A stretch of 64,000 nt of DNA from Microbacterium proteolyticum. Its GTDB lineage: Bacteria > Actinomycetota > Actinomycetes > Actinomycetales > Microbacteriaceae. The notes beneath the pieces were generated by a model that was given only the letters and a program-made list of their open reading frames with translations, was not told the origin of the DNA and made no database searches. The stretch lies in the NCBI RefSeq assembly GCF_014192415.1, contig NZ_JACHXY010000002.1, forward strand, positions 124,001 to 188,000, given 5' to 3'. The position numbers were made by a program, and so were the translations under genes. Each line of letters begins with the position of its first letter. The first letter of the stretch is position 1. Of the stretch, positions 35,251 through 43,446 are shown piece by piece.

Positions 35251-36621
35251 TCAGCGCTTGCGCAGCAGGGCGATCGACATCGCGTCGGTGCCGTGGCGGT
35301 GGGGCCAGAGCTGCGCGCGGAGGGAGCCGTCGGCCTGGTCGGGCAGGTCGATCTCGTCCACGGCCACCGAACGCACGACCGCGCGGGCATCGAGTTCTTC
35401 GACCTCGTCGCCGAGCTCGCGCTTGACCTCGGCGAGCACACCCGAGGTCTCGGCCAGATGCGGCGAGCACGTCACGTAGGCGACGACACCGCCGGGCGTC
35501 AACGCCTCGAAGGCCGCGAGCACCAGGTCCTGCTGCAGGGCCGTGAGGTCGGGGACGTCGGCCGGGGTCTTGCGCCAGCGTGCCTCCGGTCGGCGGCGCA
35601 GCGCTCCGATGCCGGTGCACGGGGCGTCGACGAGGATGCGGTCGTACTGCCCCGGCATCCGGGCCGCGCGCTCCCGCCCGTCCTCCTCGCTCACCTCCAC
35701 CTCGAGGGGCACGGATGCCACGGCCTGTCGCACCAGCCCGGCGCGCGCCGGTGCGATCTCGTTGGCATCCAGCGTCGCGCCGTGCGCGAGGGCTTCGGCT
35801 GCGAGCAGGGCGGTCTTGCCGCCGGGGCCGGCGCACAGGTCGAGCCAGCGTTCCCCCGCGCGCACCGGGAGGGCGCGGCTCAGGGCGAGTGCGGCGAGTT
35901 GCGACCCCTCGTCCTGCACGCGGAGGCGGCCCCCGGAGGCGCGGATGAGACCCTCGGGGTCTCCGCCGCGGGTGGTGAACGCGGTGGGGGCGAATCGGGT
36001 GGATGCGGCGTCCTCGGGCACCTCGGCGAGTCCGGGGAGGGCGATCATGGCCACGCGCGGGGCGATGTTGTCTGACTCGAGCAGAGCGGTGAGCTCGTCG
36101 GCGCGGCCCTCGGCGGTGAGTGCGCGGCGGAGGGCGCGCACGATCCACACCGGGTGCGAGGTGGTCAGTCCGATGCGCTCGTCGTCACTGCGCGCGGCGG
36201 CGGCGATGCGGTCCATCCACTGGCCGGGCGTGTCGCGCGAGACACGGCGCAGCACGGCGTTGGCGAACCCCGCCGCGCCTTTCCCCCCGCCGTGCCGACG
36301 GGCGAGTTCGACGGACTCGTTGACCGCGGCGTGCGAGGCGACGCGGGTGGACAGCAGCTGGTGCACCCCGAGGCGGAGCGCGTCGAGCACGTTCGGGTCG
36401 ATGCGATCGACGGTGCGGTCGGCCGCGGCGGCGATGATGGCGTCGTACGTTCCCCGCCGGCGCAGGGTGCCGTAGGTCAGTTCCGTCGCGAGACCGGCGT
36501 CTTTGGCATCCAGTCTCGCCCGCACGATCGCGTGCGGCAGCAGAAGGTTGGCGTACGCCTCGTCGCCGGAGACGGCGCGGAGGACCTCGTAGGCGACGGT
36601 GCGCGCTCCCTGGACGCTCAT
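35251..36621 (-). CDS. rsmB: 16S rRNA m5C967 methyltransferase
   Basis: The protein has 456 residues. A NusB-like RNA-binding domain (about 5-145) is followed by the SAM methyltransferase domain with LDLCAGPGGKTALLA, the DAPCTGIGALRR catalytic cysteine and the second cysteine in VTCSPH. It methylates C967 of 16S rRNA. The stop of rsmB is followed by repeat copy 3, then rpe. Its start overlaps the fmt stop (ATGA), so fmt-rsmB are coupled. Confidence 0.95.
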   Translation of the reverse strand: MSVQGARTVAYEVLRAVSGDEAYANLLLPHAIVRARLDAKDAGLATELTYGTLRRRGTYDAIIAAAADRTVDRIDPNVLDALRLGVHQLLSTRVASHAAVNESVELARRHGGGKGAAGFANAVLRRVSRDTPGQWMDRIAAAARSDDERIGLTTSHPVWIVRALRRALTAEGRADELTALLESDNIAPRVAMIALPGLAEVPEDAASTRFAPTAFTTRGGDPEGLIRASGGRLRVQDEGSQLAALALSRALPVRAGERWLDLCAGPGGKTALLAAEALAHGATLDANEIAPARAGLVRQAVASVPLEVEVSEEDGRERAARMPGQYDRILVDAPCTGIGALRRRPEARWRKTPADVPDLTALQQDLVLAAFEALTPGGVVAYVTCSPHLAETSGVLAEVKRELGDEVEELDARAVVRSVAVDEIDLPDQADGSLRAQLWPHRHGTDAMSIALLRKR

Positions 36622-37535
36622 GCGCCGAGCACCGGTTCGTCGGTGCGAAGACCTCGGAACCAGTCGCCGGCGGCCATCGCCCCCTTACCCGCGGGCTGGA
36701 CGGTCTCCAGGCGCAGGGGCCCCGTACCGGTACCGACGATCACGTCCTTTCCGGATGCCGTGACCCGGCCGGGAGTGAGCGGCGGCGCCTCGGCGGGAGC
36801 TGCGCGCAGCACCTTGAAGCGGGCGCCGTCGAGGGTGGTGTGGGCTCCGGGTTCGGGCGTGACGCCGGCGATGCGGTGGAGGAGGGTCTCGGCATCCTGG
36901 GTGAAGTCGAGAGCGCCGTCTTCGAGTGTGAGTTTGGGGGCGAGGGTCGGTTCGCCCCGCTGCGGTGTCGCGGCCGCCGTGCCGTCGGCGATGCCGTCGA
37001 CCACGCGCGCGAGCACGGGAGAGCCGATCTCGGCAAGCGCGTCGAGAACATCGGCGGTCGTCGCGCCGGGGGGCACCTCGTAGCGCTCCTCGGCGAAGAC
37101 GTCTCCGGCGTCGAGAGCGGCGACCAGCTGGAAGACGCTGGCGCCGGTCACGGTGTCACCGGCGATGAGGGCGCGCTGCACGGGCGCGGCGCCGCGCCAG
37201 CGTGGCAGGAGGGAGAAGTGCAGGTTGATCCATCCGTGCGCGGGGGCCGACAGCAGCGGCTCGCGGACCAGTCCGCCGTAGGCCACGATCACGCCGAGGT
37301 CGGGCTCGAGTGCGGTGATCTGCGCGGTCGCGCCGGCGTCGAGGCGGTCGGCCTTGATGATCGGGATGCCGAGGTCGCCGGCAGCCTGGGCGACCGGCGA
37401 CGGCGTGAGCACGCGCTTTCGTCCGAGCGGGGCGTCGCTGCGGGTCACGACCCCGACGATCTCGTGCGGGCCGGCGGCCAGGGCGCGGAGGGAGGGGACG
37501 GCGACGGCGGGAGTGCCGGCGAAGACGAGGCGCAT
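36618..37535 (-). CDS. fmt: Methionyl-tRNA formyltransferase
   Basis: The protein has 305 residues. The N-terminal formyltransferase domain has VFAGTPAVA, the catalytic NLHFSLLPRWRGAAPVQ with its histidine, and the SLLPRWRG loop; the C-terminal domain (about 205-305) is the tRNA-binding OB fold. It formylates initiator Met-tRNA. A GAGGAGA site precedes the ATG. The priA gene ends 88 bases upstream and rsmB overlaps downstream, the usual actinobacterial order. Confidence 0.97.
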   Translation of the reverse strand: MRLVFAGTPAVAVPSLRALAAGPHEIVGVVTRSDAPLGRKRVLTPSPVAQAAGDLGIPIIKADRLDAGATAQITALEPDLGVIVAYGGLVREPLLSAPAHGWINLHFSLLPRWRGAAPVQRALIAGDTVTGASVFQLVAALDAGDVFAEERYEVPPGATTADVLDALAEIGSPVLARVVDGIADGTAAATPQRGEPTLAPKLTLEDGALDFTQDAETLLHRIAGVTPEPGAHTTLDGARFKVLRAAPAEAPPLTPGRVTASGKDVIVGTGTGPLRLETVQPAGKGAMAAGDWFRGLRTDEPVLGA

Positions 37536-37623
37536 GGTTCTCCTCAGGCGATTCGGGGCAGGGGGATGTGGGCGGGTGCATCGACACGGACGACGGTGGC
37601 GTTCGACAGACGGTGCGCGGCGC

Positions 37624-39606
37624 TCACAGATCCGGTTCGGGGATGTCGAGACGGACTCTGAGCGTACTGCGCGGCTTCGGGCCGCGACCCTTGCGCGACG
37701 TGCGGGCGCGCAGCGCGTCGGCGATGACACCGGCGCGCAGAGCCTCGGCGACGGCGCGTCCGTGCGCGTAGTCGAAACGCACGAGCGCGCGCGAGGTCGC
37801 GACGTCGGGGGTCTCGGACGTGTCGACCGGCCCCAGGATCGCGAGCGGGTCGAGGTCGGTCACCGTCTCGCGAAGGGATGCGAGCAGGGTGTCGACGCTG
37901 CGGGAATGTCCGTCGACGCTGGCGACCCGCACGGCGGGCGGCATGCGCAGGGGCGCCCGATCCACCAGCTCGGCGCGGGCGTACGCGGGTTGGGTCCAGG
38001 TCGCGAGCGCACGGGCGACGGGCCCCGCAACGCCGACGAGGTGCACGGGCGCGCCCGGTGCGGCGAGGGCCGCCGCGTTCGACCACCAGCGCAGGCAGCT
38101 CTCGCCGATGCGCAGGGCTTCGCTCTGCAGCATCCGGTCGCCGTCGAGCAGGATGACGGCGCGATATCCGCCACGGGCGATCGGCTCGGCGCCGCGGGTG
38201 GCGATGATCAGCGCCGGCTGACCGTCGACCTCCGCCACAGGGTGGGCGCCGTCGGCGATGATCACCCGGGTGTTCGGGAAGGCGCGGCCGAGCTCGTCGG
38301 CGGTGCGCTCGCTGCCCGACGATGCCATTCTCAGCTTCGTCGAGCCGCAGTGCCCGCACGCCCAGGCGTGGGCGCTGCGACCGCACCAGGCGCACACCGG
38401 GGTCGCCCCGGGACGAGCCGCACGGAGGGGCCCGGCGCAGTGCGCGCATCGAGCGGGGCGACGGCAGTCGGCGCAGACGAGCGAGGGGGCGTACCCGGGG
38501 CGGGCGACCTGCACGAGCACGGGCCCGTTCTGCAGCGCCTCGCGCGCCGCGGCGAATGCGGAGGAGGGCACGCGCGACTGGCGCTGCTCCCCCTCGCGGG
38601 TCGCGCTCAGCACGATGCGCGGGCTCGGACGCCGAGCCTGGGCGATCTCGCGCACGTAGCCCACGTCGACGAGCCTCTGCACGTCGGTCGTGCGCGTATG
38701 CCCGGCGAAGATCAGCGCCGAGCCCTCCAGCTCCTGGCGCACCAGGGCGGCGTCGCGCGCGTGCACACCCGGAGAGAGCGGTTCCGACAGCAGCGAATCG
38801 CCGTCGTCCCAGATCGCCACGAGCCCGGTGTCGTGCGCGGGCGCGTACACGCCCGAGCGGCGGCCGACCACGATGCAGGGCGCGGATGACAGGGTGCGCA
38901 GGTACTGCGCGTAGCGGGCGGGCCCGGACTGGTCGGCGTCGTCGCGCACGATGGCATCCGGCGTCACGAGTTCGCCGAGGGCTGCGAGCAGTTGCGCCTG
39001 ATCGCGGTAGTCGGGCACGACGAGCACGGCGCTCCTCCCCCGCGCCAGCGTGTGCACCGCGGCGGCGGCGAGGAGGTCGGCCCAGGCTCCGCGCGGAAGC
39101 TCGGGATGCGGGTGCGGGGGCGCGTCGAGCGCGAGGCGCTCTCCCGCGTCGAGAGCCTCGGTGAGCCCCGGGTACGCGCGCAACGCGACGTCGGATCGTT
39201 CGCGGGCGGCCGGCACCACCTCGGGCTCCCCGGGCGGGGGCGCCGAGGCCCACGCCTTCTCGGCGCGGACCATGCGCCGGGGAACGGCCAGTCGCAGCAC
39301 GTCGCTGACGGAGCCGGCAGCGCGATCGGCGACGCGACGCGTGAGCGTGTAGAGACGTTCGGGCAACACGGGCATCGGCGACACCACGGCCTCGATCGAT
39401 GACAGCGGGCGTTCGGTGCCGTCATCGGCCACGACCTCGATGACGAAGGCATCCATCATGCGCCCGGCCGACCGCAGCGGCACCTTGACCCGCACACCCG
39501 GGGCGACGTCGGCCACCAGCGGGTGCGGGACGGCGTAGTCGAAGAGGCGGTCCAGCTGCGGCACGGGCGACTCGAGCTGCACGCGCGCGACGCGGCGTTC
39601 GCTCAC
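37624..39606 (-). CDS. priA: Primosomal protein N'-like (PriA without helicase motifs)
   Basis: The protein has 660 residues. The N-terminal 3'-DNA-binding domain (VARVQLESPVPQLDRLFDYAVP) and the zinc-binding cysteines (VCADCRRPARCAHC, then PVCAWCGRSAHAWACGHCGS) are clear. The Walker A motif GxGKT is missing: the matching region reads LARGRSAVLVVPDYRDQ, and the DEAH box is replaced by IWDDGD. This loss is a known trait of actinobacterial PriA, which is therefore probably a structural restart factor, not an active helicase. The start is GTG. The metK gene lies upstream after a 193-base gap. Confidence 0.92.
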   Translation of the reverse strand: MSERRVARVQLESPVPQLDRLFDYAVPHPLVADVAPGVRVKVPLRSAGRMMDAFVIEVVADDGTERPLSSIEAVVSPMPVLPERLYTLTRRVADRAAGSVSDVLRLAVPRRMVRAEKAWASAPPPGEPEVVPAARERSDVALRAYPGLTEALDAGERLALDAPPHPHPELPRGAWADLLAAAAVHTLARGRSAVLVVPDYRDQAQLLAALGELVTPDAIVRDDADQSGPARYAQYLRTLSSAPCIVVGRRSGVYAPAHDTGLVAIWDDGDSLLSEPLSPGVHARDAALVRQELEGSALIFAGHTRTTDVQRLVDVGYVREIAQARRPSPRIVLSATREGEQRQSRVPSSAFAAAREALQNGPVLVQVARPGYAPSLVCADCRRPARCAHCAGPLRAARPGATPVCAWCGRSAHAWACGHCGSTKLRMASSGSERTADELGRAFPNTRVIIADGAHPVAEVDGQPALIIATRGAEPIARGGYRAVILLDGDRMLQSEALRIGESCLRWWSNAAALAAPGAPVHLVGVAGPVARALATWTQPAYARAELVDRAPLRMPPAVRVASVDGHSRSVDTLLASLRETVTDLDPLAILGPVDTSETPDVATSRALVRFDYAHGRAVAEALRAGVIADALRARTSRKGRGPKPRSTLRVRLDIPEPDL

Positions 39607-39799
39607 GGGCGGACTCCGTGGGCGCAGGCGGCGGCGCACCCGAGGACGTGAGAGCCGGGGCCCGTGCATGCCCGCACGACGGGTTGTTCACGAGCCCACG
39701 TTCCGAGGAACGTGCGAACCCGCGCCCGGCCCCGACCGGTCATGCTCCTCGCCGCACCGACGCGTCCCCGGCTACGCCGTGCGGCGCCCGCCCGCACGC

Positions 39800-40993
39800 T
39801 CAGATTCCGGCGGCGGCGCGCAGCTCGTCGACGCGGTCTGTGCGCTCCCAGGTGAAATCGGGCAGCTCGCGGCCGAAGTGACCGTACTTGGCCGTCTGCG
39901 CGTAGATCGGGCGCAGGAGGTCGAGCTGCTCGACGATGGCGGCGGGCCGCAGGTCGAACACGTCGCGGATCGCGCGGACGATGACGTCGTCGTCCACATG
40001 AGCGGTGCCGAACGACTCCACGTACAGACCGACGGGGTTCGCTTTGCCGATGGCGTATGCGACCTGCACCTCGAGGCGATCGGCGAGGCCCGCCGCGACG
40101 GCGTTCTTCGCGACCCATCGCATGGCGTACGCGGCCGAGCGGTCGACCTTGGACGGGTCCTTGCCGCTGAAGGCGCCGCCGCCGTGGCGGGAGGCTCCAC
40201 CGTAGGTGTCGATGATGATCTTGCGGCCGGTGAGCCCGGCGTCGCCCTTGGGGCCGCCGATGACGAAGGGGCCGGCCGGGTTGATGTAGTACTTCACGTC
40301 GGGAAGGTCGAGCCCGGTCTCGGCCAGCACGGGATCGATGACCTCTGCCTGCACCTGCGCGCGCAGGTCTTCCTGCGAGATGTCGGGGTGGTGCTGCGTC
40401 GACAGGACGACGCTGTCGACGGTGCGCGGCGTGAAGCCGTCGTAGCCGAGCGTCACCTGGGTCTTGCCGTCGGGGCGCAAGAACGGCAGCACCCCGCTCT
40501 TGCGCACGGCCGCCAGACGCTCGGCGATGCGGTGCGCCGTCCAGATGGCCATCGGCATGAGCTGCGGAGTCTCGTTCGTGGCGAAGCCGAACATGATGCC
40601 CTGATCGCCCGCACCCTGCAGGTCGTGGGGATCGACGGATCCGCGCTCGCGTTGCTCGAAGGCCTTGTTGACACCGGCGGCGATGTCGGAGGACTGCGCG
40701 CCGATCGAGACGGACACGCCGCACGACTCGCCGTCGAACCCGGTGTCGCTCGAGGTGTACCCGATGCGGTTCACCACGTCACGGACGATCGCGGGGATCT
40801 CGACGTACGCCCGGGTCGACACCTCGCCCGCCACGTGCACGAGCCCGGTCGTGACGAGGGTCTCGACGGCGACACGCCCCGTGGGGTCGTCGGTGAGGAT
40901 GGCATCCAGGATGCTGTCGGAGATCTGATCGCAGATCTTGTCGGGGTGTCCTTCGGTGACGGACTCGGACGTGAACAGGCGTAGGTCGGTCAA
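39800..40993 (-). CDS. metK: S-adenosylmethionine synthetase
   Basis: The protein has 397 residues. [24 protein letters not shown] and the P-loop-like [16 protein letters not shown] are all present. It makes S-adenosylmethionine from methionine and ATP. The start is TTG at 40993, with CCGGAG five bases upstream, and no other start fits the family N terminus [17 protein letters not shown]. It is separated from rpoZ by a terminator-like hairpin. In most relatives coaBC lies between these two genes. Confidence 0.97.
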   Translation of the reverse strand: MTDLRLFTSESVTEGHPDKICDQISDSILDAILTDDPTGRVAVETLVTTGLVHVAGEVSTRAYVEIPAIVRDVVNRIGYTSSDTGFDGESCGVSVSIGAQSSDIAAGVNKAFEQRERGSVDPHDLQGAGDQGIMFGFATNETPQLMPMAIWTAHRIAERLAAVRKSGVLPFLRPDGKTQVTLGYDGFTPRTVDSVVLSTQHHPDISQEDLRAQVQAEVIDPVLAETGLDLPDVKYYINPAGPFVIGGPKGDAGLTGRKIIIDTYGGASRHGGGAFSGKDPSKVDRSAAYAMRWVAKNAVAAGLADRLEVQVAYAIGKANPVGLYVESFGTAHVDDDVIVRAIRDVFDLRPAAIVEQLDLLRPIYAQTAKYGHFGRELPDFTWERTDRVDELRAAAGI

Positions 40994-41034
40994 GACGACT
41001 CCGGGAGGCTAGCGATCAGGGAACGGGCACAAGT

Positions 41035-41067
41035 ATGCCCCGGACGGCGGTGAGCCGCCCGGGGCAT
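41035..41067. terminator. Hairpin between rpoZ and metK
   Basis: Fourteen-base arms with one mismatch (beginning ATGCCCCGGACGGC) close a five-base loop. It lies downstream of rpoZ and upstream of metK on the minus strand, and probably ends or attenuates the gmk-rpoZ transcript. Confidence 0.6.
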
Positions 41068-41114
41068 CGTCACATCTGTGAGCACATTACGAGCGTGCCC
41101 TCGAAGACGGTGGA

Positions 41115-41369
41115 TTACTCCGCAGCGCGCAGGCGCAGCTTGTCTTCGTGGATCTCGTGCAGCGCGATCGTGAGGGGCTTGTCCTCGACGGTGGAGTCGA
41201 CCAGCGGACCGACGTTGTCGAAGAGGTTTCCCTCGTGCAGGTCGGAGTAGTAGTCGTTGATCTGACGCGCGCGCTTGGACGCGTAGATGACGAGCTGGTA
41301 CTTCGAGTCGACCTTGTCGAGCAGAGCGTCGATGGGCGGGTCGATGATGCCCTTGTCACGTCCGGCCAT
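41115..41369 (-). CDS. rpoZ: RNA polymerase omega subunit
   Basis: The protein has 84 residues, typical of actinobacterial omega. [31 protein letters not shown] carries the conserved core that clamps the beta-prime C terminus. A strong AGGAGG site lies before the ATG, and a TAGAAT -10-like hexamer is about 65 bases upstream, so it can be transcribed independently of gmk. Confidence 0.96.
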   Translation of the reverse strand: MAGRDKGIIDPPIDALLDKVDSKYQLVIYASKRARQINDYYSDLHEGNLFDNVGPLVDSTVEDKPLTIALHEIHEDKLRLRAAE

Positions 41370-41433
41370 GGGGAACCTCCTGGTTCGGCGGGATGGGGTG
41401 GATGCGGCGCCGGGAGCGCCGAAGCATCCTCCC

Positions 41434-41439
41434 ATTCTA
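41434..41439 (-). promoter_or_regulatory. -10-like hexamer TAGAAT upstream of rpoZ
   Basis: TAGAAT lies 64 bases before the rpoZ ATG in the gmk-rpoZ gap. No convincing -35 is seen. It would give a leader of about 58 bases carrying AGGAGG. Confidence 0.45.
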
Positions 41440-41651
41440 GCCGACGCCGACCCGGGGTGTGCCGAGGGCGTCGGGTGGGTCGCCCGTGCCGGGATCGGGG
41501 CGTGTTGTGTGCGGTGGGGCGGGCGACGTCCACCCCGGTGCACGAGGCGCGCCCCGAACCGGACCCGCCCCGGCGCCCCGAACCCCGCTCGCGCCGGCCG
41601 GAACCCGCACCCGCCCGCCCGAACACGCTCGCCGGCGGGACGGCCGGGCCG

Positions 41652-42593
41652 TCAGCGCTGCGCGGCGGCCAGAGCCACGACGTCGGCGGCGGCGGACGCC
41701 ACGTCCTCGTTGACGACGCGGTAGTCGAATTCGTTCTGCGCGGCGAGCTCGACGCGGGCCGTGCGCAGACGGCGGGCGCGCTCCTCGGCATCCTCGGTCC
41801 CCCGCCCGACCAGGCGTTGCACGAGTTCGTCCCAGCTCGGCGGCAGAAGGAACACCAGCGTCGCCGAGGGGTCGGCGGCGCGCACCTGTCGCGCCCCCTG
41901 CAGGTCGATCTCGAGCAGGGCGGTGCCGCCCGCGGCCAATACCCGCTCGATCGGCTCGCGGGGCGTGCCGTAGCGATTCTGGTTGTGTACCACGGCCCAC
42001 TCCAACAACTCCCCCGCGGCGACCAGGCGGTCGAACTCGGCATCGTCGACGAAGTAGTAGTGCTGTCCGTCGACCTCGCCCGGGCGGGGGCTTCTCGTCG
42101 TCGCCGAGACCGAGAGGTGGATCTGCGGGTAGTTCTGCTTGATGTGCGCCGCCACCGTGCCCTTTCCGACCGCCGTGGGACCGGCGAGCACGATGAGCCG
42201 GCTGCGACCTTCGCGCGGACCCGGCTCGGGCCAGCGGGTGTCGAGGAAGCCCCGCAACGCGTCACGCTGACGCGTGCCGAGACCGCCGAGCCGCTTGACC
42301 GGCGAGATCCCGAGCGAGACGAGGATGCGATCGCGCTTGCTCTCGCCGATCGCCGGGATCGCCGTGAGGAACTCGGTCACGCGCATGGCCCCGGCCGGAG
42401 ACAGCGGGTCGGCCAGACCCCGCCGCAGCAGCTCCTGCGGCGAGATGACGCGGCTCGAGACGTCGCGCTTCAGCGCGGCGCGCTCGCGACGCGCCTCGAC
42501 CGCGCGACGCGAGGCGGCGGCGCGGTCGACTTCCGGCGGGCGGCGCGATGAGGCGGCGCCGTCGGCTTCGGGCGGAAGACGGGTGTCAACCAT
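41652..42593 (-). CDS. gmk: mIHF-like domain fused to guanylate kinase
   Basis: The protein has 313 residues, about 110 longer than ordinary Gmk. Residues 30-120 match actinobacterial integration host factor: helical RRERAALKRD, then MRVTEFLTAIPAIGESK and SPVKRLGGLGTRQRDALRGF, the H2TH-type DNA-binding end. The kinase follows from about 131, with P-loop AGPTAVGKGT (137-146), SATTRSPRPGEVDGQHYYFV and YGTPREPI. In mycobacteria mihF and gmk are separate neighbouring genes; here they form one uninterrupted frame. The kinase converts GMP to GDP; the N-terminal part would bind DNA. The start overlaps the end of pyrF by eight bases. Confidence 0.92.
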   Translation of the reverse strand: MVDTRLPPEADGAASSRRPPEVDRAAASRRAVEARRERAALKRDVSSRVISPQELLRRGLADPLSPAGAMRVTEFLTAIPAIGESKRDRILVSLGISPVKRLGGLGTRQRDALRGFLDTRWPEPGPREGRSRLIVLAGPTAVGKGTVAAHIKQNYPQIHLSVSATTRSPRPGEVDGQHYYFVDDAEFDRLVAAGELLEWAVVHNQNRYGTPREPIERVLAAGGTALLEIDLQGARQVRAADPSATLVFLLPPSWDELVQRLVGRGTEDAEERARRLRTARVELAAQNEFDYRVVNEDVASAAADVVALAAAQR

Positions 42594-43446
42594 TCAGGGT
42601 CTCCCGGTAGAGAGCAGCACGCTCGTCGATGCGGGCGGCGAGACGGTCGGGTCCGACCGCGAGGATGCTGCGACTCTCATTGGCCACGACCGCCTTGGAG
42701 ACGTATCCGAAGAGGCGACGGAGATCGGCGGGCGCGGCTCCCTGAGCGCCGAAGCCGGGCGCGAGGATCGGCATCCCGGCGAGGGCCACATCGCCGAGAC
42801 CGAACGCGGCACGGTCGACGGTGGCGCCGACGACGACGCCGATCGAGCCGAGCGCACCGGGGGCGCCGATGTTGGCCTCGTTCACGTCGTGGGCGACGCG
42901 CGCGGCGACGTGTTCGTGATCGCCGACGGCGAGGACGTCGTCGACGATGGCGCTCTGCAGTGCCCGTGCCTCGGGGTTGCTCGTCGCGGTGAGTACGAAC
43001 GCGCCCTTGCGATGACGGACGGCGAGCGAGAGCGTGTCACGCAGCGAATCGGCGCCGAGGTACGGCGTCAGGGTCACGGCATCCGCCTCGAGGGGCGAAC
43101 CGGGCTCGAGCCAGGCGTGGGCGTAGCCCTCCATGGTCGTGCCGATGTCACCGCGCTTGGCGTCGGCGACGACCAGCAGTCCCGCGGCGCGCGCGGCGGC
43201 CATGACGTCTTCGAGCGCGGCGAAGCCCTTCGAGCCGTACCGCTCGTAGAACGCCACCTGCGGCTTCACGACTCCGACACGGCCGATCGCCGCCTCGACG
43301 ACGCGCAGGCCGAACGTGCGCACGCCCTCGGCGGTGGCATCGAGTCCCCACACCGACAGCAGTGCGGCGTGGGGGTCGATGCCGACGCACAGCGGACCGT
43401 GCTCGTCGAGGGCGGCGCTGAGCCGCTGCCCGAACGACTCGCTCAC
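42586..43446 (-). CDS. pyrF: Orotidine 5'-phosphate decarboxylase (type 2)
   Basis: The protein has 286 residues, the longer type 2 form. [10 protein letters not shown] holds the catalytic Lys-Asp pair, with LCVGIDPH at the N terminus and [10 protein letters not shown] following. It makes UMP, the last step of the pathway encoded by this operon. The start is GTG, overlapping the carB stop (GTGA). Confidence 0.96.
   Translation of the reverse strand: MSESFGQRLSAALDEHGPLCVGIDPHAALLSVWGLDATAEGVRTFGLRVVEAAIGRVGVVKPQVAFYERYGSKGFAALEDVMAAARAAGLLVVADAKRGDIGTTMEGYAHAWLEPGSPLEADAVTLTPYLGADSLRDTLSLAVRHRKGAFVLTATSNPEARALQSAIVDDVLAVGDHEHVAARVAHDVNEANIGAPGALGSIGVVVGATVDRAAFGLGDVALAGMPILAPGFGAQGAAPADLRRLFGYVSKAVVANESRSILAVGPDRLAARIDERAALYRETLNG

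Noticed and set aside
40994..41114. SAM riboswitch before metK
   Set aside because: The gap has only a simple terminator-like hairpin and is too short for a known SAM aptamer.
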